Assembly (NCBI GenBank): GCA_002296055.1
Contig: DBHE01000230.1
Span: forward strand, 1 to 26,927
DNA from: Pseudomonadaceae bacterium UBA836
GTDB lineage: Bacteria; Pseudomonadota; Gammaproteobacteria; Pseudomonadales; Pseudomonadaceae
DNA length: 26,927 nt
Reading direction: 5' to 3'
Shown here: positions 23,171-26,927 of the stretch, one piece after another
Numbering within the stretch: the first letter of the stretch is position 1
Layout: each line of letters opens with the position of its first letter
Notes under the pieces: model-generated
What the model saw: the letters and a program-made list of their open reading frames with translations, nothing else
The model's database searches: none
What the model was told of the DNA's origin: nothing
Made by a program: the position numbers and the translations under genes

Positions 23171-23961
23171 AACAATACCTCGACCTGATGCGCCACGTGC
23201 GCGAGAACGGCACCTTCAAGAGCGATCGCACTGGCACCGGCACCTACAGTGTGTTCGGCCACCAGATGCGGTTTGACTTGGCCGAAGGCTTCCCGCTGGT
23301 CACCACCAAAAAGTGTCACCTCAAGTCGATCATCCATGAGCTGCTGTGGTTCCTGCAGGGTGATACGAACATTCGTTATCTGAAGGAAAACGGCGTTTCC
23401 ATCTGGGATGAGTGGGCGGATGAGAACGGTGATCTGGGCCCGGTTTATGGCTACCAGTGGCGCAGCTGGCCGGCGCCCAATGGCGAGTCCATCGACCAGA
23501 TCAGCAAGCTGATCGCCATGATCAAAAGCAACCCGGATTCACGGCGTCTGATCGTGTCGGCCTGGAATCCGGCGCTGGTCGACCAGATGGCGCTGCCGCC
23601 CTGTCATGCGCTGTTCCAGTTCTATGTGGCTGACGGCAAGCTGAGCTGCCAGCTGTATCAGCGCTCGGCCGATATCTTTCTCGGTGTGCCGTTCAACATT
23701 GCCAGCTACGCGCTGCTGACGCTGATGGTGGCGCAGGTCTGCGACCTGCAACCGGGCGAGTTCATATGGACCGGTGGTGATTGCCACCTGTACGCCAACC
23801 ACATCGAGCAGACCGACCTGCAACTGACGCGCGAGCCGCTGCCGCTGCCGACCATGCAGCTCAATCCCGAGGTGCGTGACCTCTTTGCCTTCCGCTTTGA
23901 AGACTTTGAGTTGCAGGGCTATCAGTCGCACCCGCACATCAAGGCGCCGGTGGCGGTATGA
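23167..23961 (+). CDS. thyA: Thymidylate synthase
   Basis: A 264-residue folate-dependent enzyme that makes dTMP from dUMP with methylene-tetrahydrofolate, producing dihydrofolate. Length and numbering are the same as E. coli ThyA. Arg21 is in the [11 protein letters not shown] loop, the nucleophile is Cys146 in [13 protein letters not shown], the phosphate-binding stretch is [17 protein letters not shown] (161-177), and the dUMP-recognising Asn is at 177. HLYANHIEQ (207-215) is also conserved, and the C-terminus ends in PVAV. It overlaps lgt and folA by 4 bases each (ATGA). The direct neighbour folA recycles its product dihydrofolate, so the pair is a functional unit. Confidence 0.98.
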   Translation: MKQYLDLMRHVRENGTFKSDRTGTGTYSVFGHQMRFDLAEGFPLVTTKKCHLKSIIHELLWFLQGDTNIRYLKENGVSIWDEWADENGDLGPVYGYQWRSWPAPNGESIDQISKLIAMIKSNPDSRRLIVSAWNPALVDQMALPPCHALFQFYVADGKLSCQLYQRSADIFLGVPFNIASYALLTLMVAQVCDLQPGEFIWTGGDCHLYANHIEQTDLQLTREPLPLPTMQLNPEVRDLFAFRFEDFELQGYQSHPHIKAPVAV

Positions 23962-24467
23962 GTGAGGTCAAGCTGGCACTGATTGCCGCCATGGCGCGCA
24001 ACCGGGTGATCGGGCGTGACAATGCCATGCCCTGGCACCTGCCCGAAGACCTGCGCTACTTCAAGGCAACGACTCTGGGCAAGCCGATTGTCATGGGCCG
24101 CAAGACCTTTGATTCGCTGGGGCGCCCCTTGCCGGGCCGCACCAATATCGTGGTCTCGCGTCAGCCGGACCTGAGGCTTGAGGGCGCGCAGGTGTTTGCG
24201 TCGATCGACGCCGCGCTGGATGCTGCCCGCCAGCAGGCGCAGGCCGATGGGGTCGGTGAGGTGATGGTGATTGGTGGCGATAACCTCTATCGCCAGACTC
24301 TGGAGCGTGCCGAGCGCATCTATCTGACCCGCATTGAGTCAGAGCCCGAGGGCGATGCCTGGTTTCCGGCCTTTGACGAGCAAGCCTGGGCTGTGGTCAG
24401 CGAGCGTGCGGTGGCCGCCGGCGACGGCTATCCAGCGCATGTCTATCAGGTGCTTGAGCGGCGCTGA
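23958..24467 (+). CDS. folA: Dihydrofolate reductase
   Basis: A 169-residue NADPH-dependent enzyme that reduces dihydrofolate to tetrahydrofolate; it is the trimethoprim target. The family core is plain: [29 protein letters not shown] in outline, with the catalytic Asp31 following Glu30, then [19 protein letters not shown] and the NADPH-binding [10 protein letters not shown]. It begins inside the thyA stop (ATGA) and ends 20 bases before the convergent GGDEF-EAL gene. The sequence shows no sign of an acquired resistance type (dfr cassette); it looks like the chromosomal enzyme of Pseudomonas. Confidence 0.97.
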   Translation: MSEVKLALIAAMARNRVIGRDNAMPWHLPEDLRYFKATTLGKPIVMGRKTFDSLGRPLPGRTNIVVSRQPDLRLEGAQVFASIDAALDAARQQAQADGVGEVMVIGGDNLYRQTLERAERIYLTRIESEPEGDAWFPAFDEQAWAVVSERAVAAGDGYPAHVYQVLERR

Positions 24468-24487
24468 GCGCGTCGCCACGCAGGCTG

Positions 24488-26149
24488 TCAGTGCAGGGCG
24501 TTCTGGTTGATCAGCTCTTCTAGCGGGCGCGGATGGCCAATCCAGTAACCCTGCAGCAGGGTGCCGCCCCAGCGTGACAGTTGCTCGGCAACGCGGCCAT
24601 CTTCGATGTAGTTGGCTGCCACCTGTTTGTCCATTTGGCGCGACAGCGTGATCAGGCTCTGCAGGTAGGCGCCGTGCTCCTCTCCCTTGCTGCCGACCAG
24701 CTCGCGACTGTCGAGCTTCACACCCGTGATCGGTAGACGGCTCAGATAGCCGAGCGCGCCATATTCCGAACCGAAGTGATCCAGCCAGATCTCCACGCCC
24801 AGTGCATGCAGCGCCTGACACAGTTTACTGGCCTGGTTGGCGTGCTTGAGCAGGGTGTCTTCGCGCAGCTCCAGCTGGATCATCTGCGGTGGCACCCGGC
24901 TGCGCTCCAGCAGTTGCTTTAGTTGCTCGGCAAAGCGCGGCTGCTTGAGTTCGCGGTCGCTGAGGTTGATCGACAGGCGGCACTGAATGCCGGCGTCCAG
25001 CCATTGCCTGACGGCCTCCAGCGCCTGCCCAATCACCCAGTGGCCCATCGGCAGGATCAGACCGCTGTGTTCGGCCAGCTTGAGAAAGGCGTCAGGTGTC
25101 AGCAGGCCGAGCTGTGGATGCTGCCAGCGCAGCAGCGCTTCCCAGGACACGGTGTCGCCGTTGCGGGTATCGACAATCGGCTGATAGTGCAGGCGGAACT
25201 GGCCTTCCAGCAGGCCGTGGCGCAGGCCCTGCTCGATGTCCAGATTGTGCCGGGTGGCGGCGTCTTTTTGCGGGTTGAAGAAGGCGTAGCCGTTGCGACC
25301 GTTGGCCTTGGCCCGGTACAGCGCCTGGTCGGCGTGCTGCAGCAATTCGGCGGCGGTGGCGCCGTGGCTGGGGTAGGTGGCAATGCCCACACTGGCCGAG
25401 ACCAGCAGATGGTGGCCGCTGAGCGTGACCGGCTCGCTGAGGGCGTGGATGATCTTGCTGGCGATCAGAGCCGCGTCGTTCGGGTCGTGCAGGTCGTTGA
25501 GCAGGGCGACAAACTCGTCGCCGCCAATACGCGCGATCAGGTCGTCCTGGCGCATGGTGCGGCGCAGCCGGTTGGCGATCACGGCCAGCAGTAGGTCGCC
25601 CAGGCCATGACCAAAACTGTCGTTAATCTGCTTGAAGTAATCCAGGTCGATATACAGCAGAGCAAAGCCGGTCGGGCTGCGCTGGCCGCGCAGGATCATG
25701 CGATCCAGTTCCGCTTCAAGCAGGGCGCGGTTGCCAAGCCCTGTCAGCGGGTCCTGGCGGGCCATTTCCATAAGCTTGCGACCGCTGCTGCGGCGCCGCT
25801 CGGCGTTGATCAGGGCGCGGTGCAGTGCGTCGCTGCTGAGGCTGTCGCGCGGCAAGACGTCGTCTGCGCCTTCGGCGATAGCGCCGCTGTCGCGTTCGGC
25901 GTTGGCATCATCGCTGATCAGTAGAAACAGGGTGTTCTCTGCCGCTCGCTTGGCTTCATTGAGCAGGTTCAGGTCGTTGGGCAGCAAGCAGGCACTGTAG
26001 GGCTGCCGGCCCAAGCGTGAGACCGCCTCGCGCGGGCTGGTGCATATTTCTACTTGCGCTTCGGGCGAAGAGTCGCGACAAAGCCCGAGCAGTTGCTCGC
26101 GCTTGGCGGGATTGCTTTCAACCAGCAGTATCGTGCGTGCGGGATCCAT
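24488..26149 (-). CDS. Receiver-like/GGDEF/EAL c-di-GMP signalling protein with degenerate EAL
   Basis: A 553-residue cytoplasmic protein. Residues 4-115 resemble a response-regulator receiver (TILLVESNPAKREQLLGLC), but the acidic pair is reduced to Glu11, the phospho-Asp strand reads ACLLPNDLN and the Lys is Arg101 (VLPRDS), so phosphorylation is doubtful. The GGDEF domain (about 128-292) looks active: GGDEF 209-213, with an intact inhibitory site RxxD at 200-203 (RQDD). The EAL domain (about 300-550) keeps Glu337 (WEALLRW), Asn395, Glu427, Lys478, Asp480 and Gln533. However, the DDFG metal site is DHFG (His458) and the AEGVE loop is ANYIE (Asn513), so phosphodiesterase activity is probably lost or weak. 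The ribosome-binding site is weak. The gene is convergent with folA; an inverted repeat lies upstream. Confidence 0.92.
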   Translation of the reverse strand: MDPARTILLVESNPAKREQLLGLCRDSSPEAQVEICTSPREAVSRLGRQPYSACLLPNDLNLLNEAKRAAENTLFLLISDDANAERDSGAIAEGADDVLPRDSLSSDALHRALINAERRRSSGRKLMEMARQDPLTGLGNRALLEAELDRMILRGQRSPTGFALLYIDLDYFKQINDSFGHGLGDLLLAVIANRLRRTMRQDDLIARIGGDEFVALLNDLHDPNDAALIASKIIHALSEPVTLSGHHLLVSASVGIATYPSHGATAAELLQHADQALYRAKANGRNGYAFFNPQKDAATRHNLDIEQGLRHGLLEGQFRLHYQPIVDTRNGDTVSWEALLRWQHPQLGLLTPDAFLKLAEHSGLILPMGHWVIGQALEAVRQWLDAGIQCRLSINLSDRELKQPRFAEQLKQLLERSRVPPQMIQLELREDTLLKHANQASKLCQALHALGVEIWLDHFGSEYGALGYLSRLPITGVKLDSRELVGSKGEEHGAYLQSLITLSRQMDKQVAANYIEDGRVAEQLSRWGGTLLQGYWIGHPRPLEELINQNALH

Positions 26150-26197
26150 GAGGCGTGCTCAGTTGTTGGAGCTTATTGTCGTCCATGCACAAATCGT

Positions 26198-26222
26198 TGA
26201 CGGCCGTATGTTAACGCCGTCA
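26198..26222. repeat. Inverted repeat TGACGGC-N11-GCCGTCA
   Basis: Perfect 7-base arms separated by 11 bases lie about 50 bases upstream of the GGDEF-EAL start codon. Arm spacing of 18 bases centre to centre is in the range of a dimeric regulator binding one DNA face. It is the only conspicuous element in the 231-base gap besides the ilvD terminator. Confidence 0.45.
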
Positions 26223-26348
26223 CGCTTTTGCGGCACCTCTGCTAACGGTTCAAAGGTACAAATCTCCGACCAGCGGTATGGCTATTTGCCTTCAGTGTCA
26301 ATGCGGTGACTTGAAAAGTGTGCTACGCGCGTTGCTGGCGGAAAGTTG

Positions 26349-26372
26349 GCGCAGGGGCGGGCGCCCCTGCGC
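26349..26372 (-). terminator. Hairpin terminator downstream of ilvD
   Basis: A perfect 10-bp stem (GCGCAGGGGC at 26349-26358 with GCCCCTGCGC at 26363-26372) and 4-base loop begins 8 bases after the ilvD stop. The minus-strand sequence after the stem is CAACTTTCC, so the T-tract is short. Position and stability still favour a terminator. Confidence 0.6.
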
Positions 26373-26380
26373 GGGCAGGC

Positions 26381-26927
26381 TTAGCCTTTCAGCATGGCCT
26401 TGTCACGCACGCCGCCCTTGTCGGCACTGGTGGCCAGCAGGGCGTAGGCCTTGAGGGCGGTGCTGACCTTGCGCGGGCGCGGCAGGGCCGGCTTCCAGCC
26501 CTTGGCATCCTGTGCGGCGCGGCGGGCAGCCAGCTCCTCATCGGAGACCAGCAGGTTGATGCTGCGGTTGGGGATGTCGATGAGCACCTTGTCTCCGTCC
26601 TGCACCAGACCAATGGCACCGCCCGCGGCCGCTTCTGGCGAGGCGTGGCCGATGGACAGGCCCGAGGTGCCGCCAGAGAAACGACCGTCGGTCAGCAGGG
26701 CGCATTCCTTGCCCAGCCCCTTGGACTTCAGGTAGCTGGTGGGGTAGAGCATTTCCTGCATGCCCGGACCGCCTTTCGGGCCTTCGTAGCGGATGATCAC
26801 GATATCGCCGGCCTTGACCTCATCGTTGAGGATGCCTTTGACGGCGGTGTCCTGGCTCTCGAAGATCTTGGCGTTGCCTTCGAAGACATGGATGGACTCG
26901 TCTACACCGGCGGTTTTTACCACGCAG
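26381..26927 (-). CDS. ilvD: Dihydroxy-acid dehydratase, C-terminal part
   Basis: This is the last ~182 codons of the Fe-S enzyme that dehydrates 2,3-dihydroxy-3-methyl acids in valine, leucine and isoleucine biosynthesis. The frame is open to the right edge, so the start is outside the window. Visible family signatures are CVVKTAGVD at the edge, [21 protein letters not shown] in outline, [12 protein letters not shown] with the catalytic Ser region, and [11 protein letters not shown]. The Fe-S cluster cysteines are mostly upstream; one Cys in [13 protein letters not shown] is visible. The C-terminal tail [15 protein letters not shown] is the form seen in the longer (about 613-residue) proteobacterial IlvD. 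A terminator hairpin follows the stop. Confidence 0.96.
   Translation of the reverse strand, partial: CVVKTAGVDESIHVFEGNAKIFESQDTAVKGILNDEVKAGDIVIIRYEGPKGGPGMQEMLYPTSYLKSKGLGKECALLTDGRFSGGTSGLSIGHASPEAAAGGAIGLVQDGDKVLIDIPNRSINLLVSDEELAARRAAQDAKGWKPALPRPRKVSTALKAYALLATSADKGGVRDKAMLKG

Noticed and set aside
1..26927. Mobile elements, CRISPR arrays, tRNA or rRNA genes, riboswitches
   Set aside because: No transposase or integrase genes, direct-repeat/spacer patterns, tRNA-like or rRNA-like stretches were seen. Gaps between genes are all shorter than 240 bases.

Overview
The window is one continuous stretch of a GC-rich (about 60%) gammaproteobacterial chromosome. Gene content and order point to Pseudomonadaceae, probably a marine or halophilic branch close to Pseudomonas/Halopseudomonas. 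The block HAD phosphatase, rppH, ptsP, NRDE protein, tauE-like, lgt, thyA, folA, (regulator), ilvD follows the order known from Pseudomonas genomes. The gene at the other end of the locus carries the class GN sortase and VIT/vWA target pair first described in marine proteobacteria. I see no tRNA, rRNA, CRISPR array, transposase or prophage. Both ends cut through genes (gcvP and ilvD).

Layout. 1-508 is the end of gcvP. 520-5306 (minus) is a compact operon, transcribed in the order sortase target, sortase, creB, creC, meeting gcvP tail to tail at a perfect 14-bp hairpin. mgtE (plus) has a tandemly repeated N-terminal segment and converges on a small PH-domain membrane protein. 7609-11301 (plus) is a likely five-gene operon: MarR regulator, HlyD-type adaptor, DUF2955 inner-membrane transporter, SDR oxidoreductase, DUF6482 protein. 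Its promoter sits between two 12-bp palindromes that are reverse complements of each other. trkH-trkA (plus) encode a potassium uptake system. A GcvR-like double-ACT protein and an HDOD protein (minus) follow, divergent from rlmI (plus).

The right half is mostly housekeeping: a HAD phosphatase (minus, candidate histidinol-phosphatase), rppH-ptsP (plus, stop/start touching), an NRDE-family protein (minus), and tauE-like/lgt/thyA/folA (plus, chained by ATGA overlaps). Next comes a GGDEF-EAL protein (minus) with a degenerate receiver domain and degenerate EAL metal ligands, and finally the 3' part of ilvD (minus).

The most interesting unit is the sortase operon. A Gram-negative sortase and its single dedicated surface/periplasmic substrate are transcriptionally linked to a CreBC-type two-component system instead of the usual dedicated regulators, no creD is present, and the substrate has an atypical sorting motif. 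Second are the MarR-controlled efflux/SDR operon with its twin operators, and the signalling protein at 24488-26149, which looks like a cyclase-competent but phosphodiesterase-impaired hybrid. Gene starts were chosen by family N-termini, ribosome-binding sites and overlaps, and I flag those that are uncertain.
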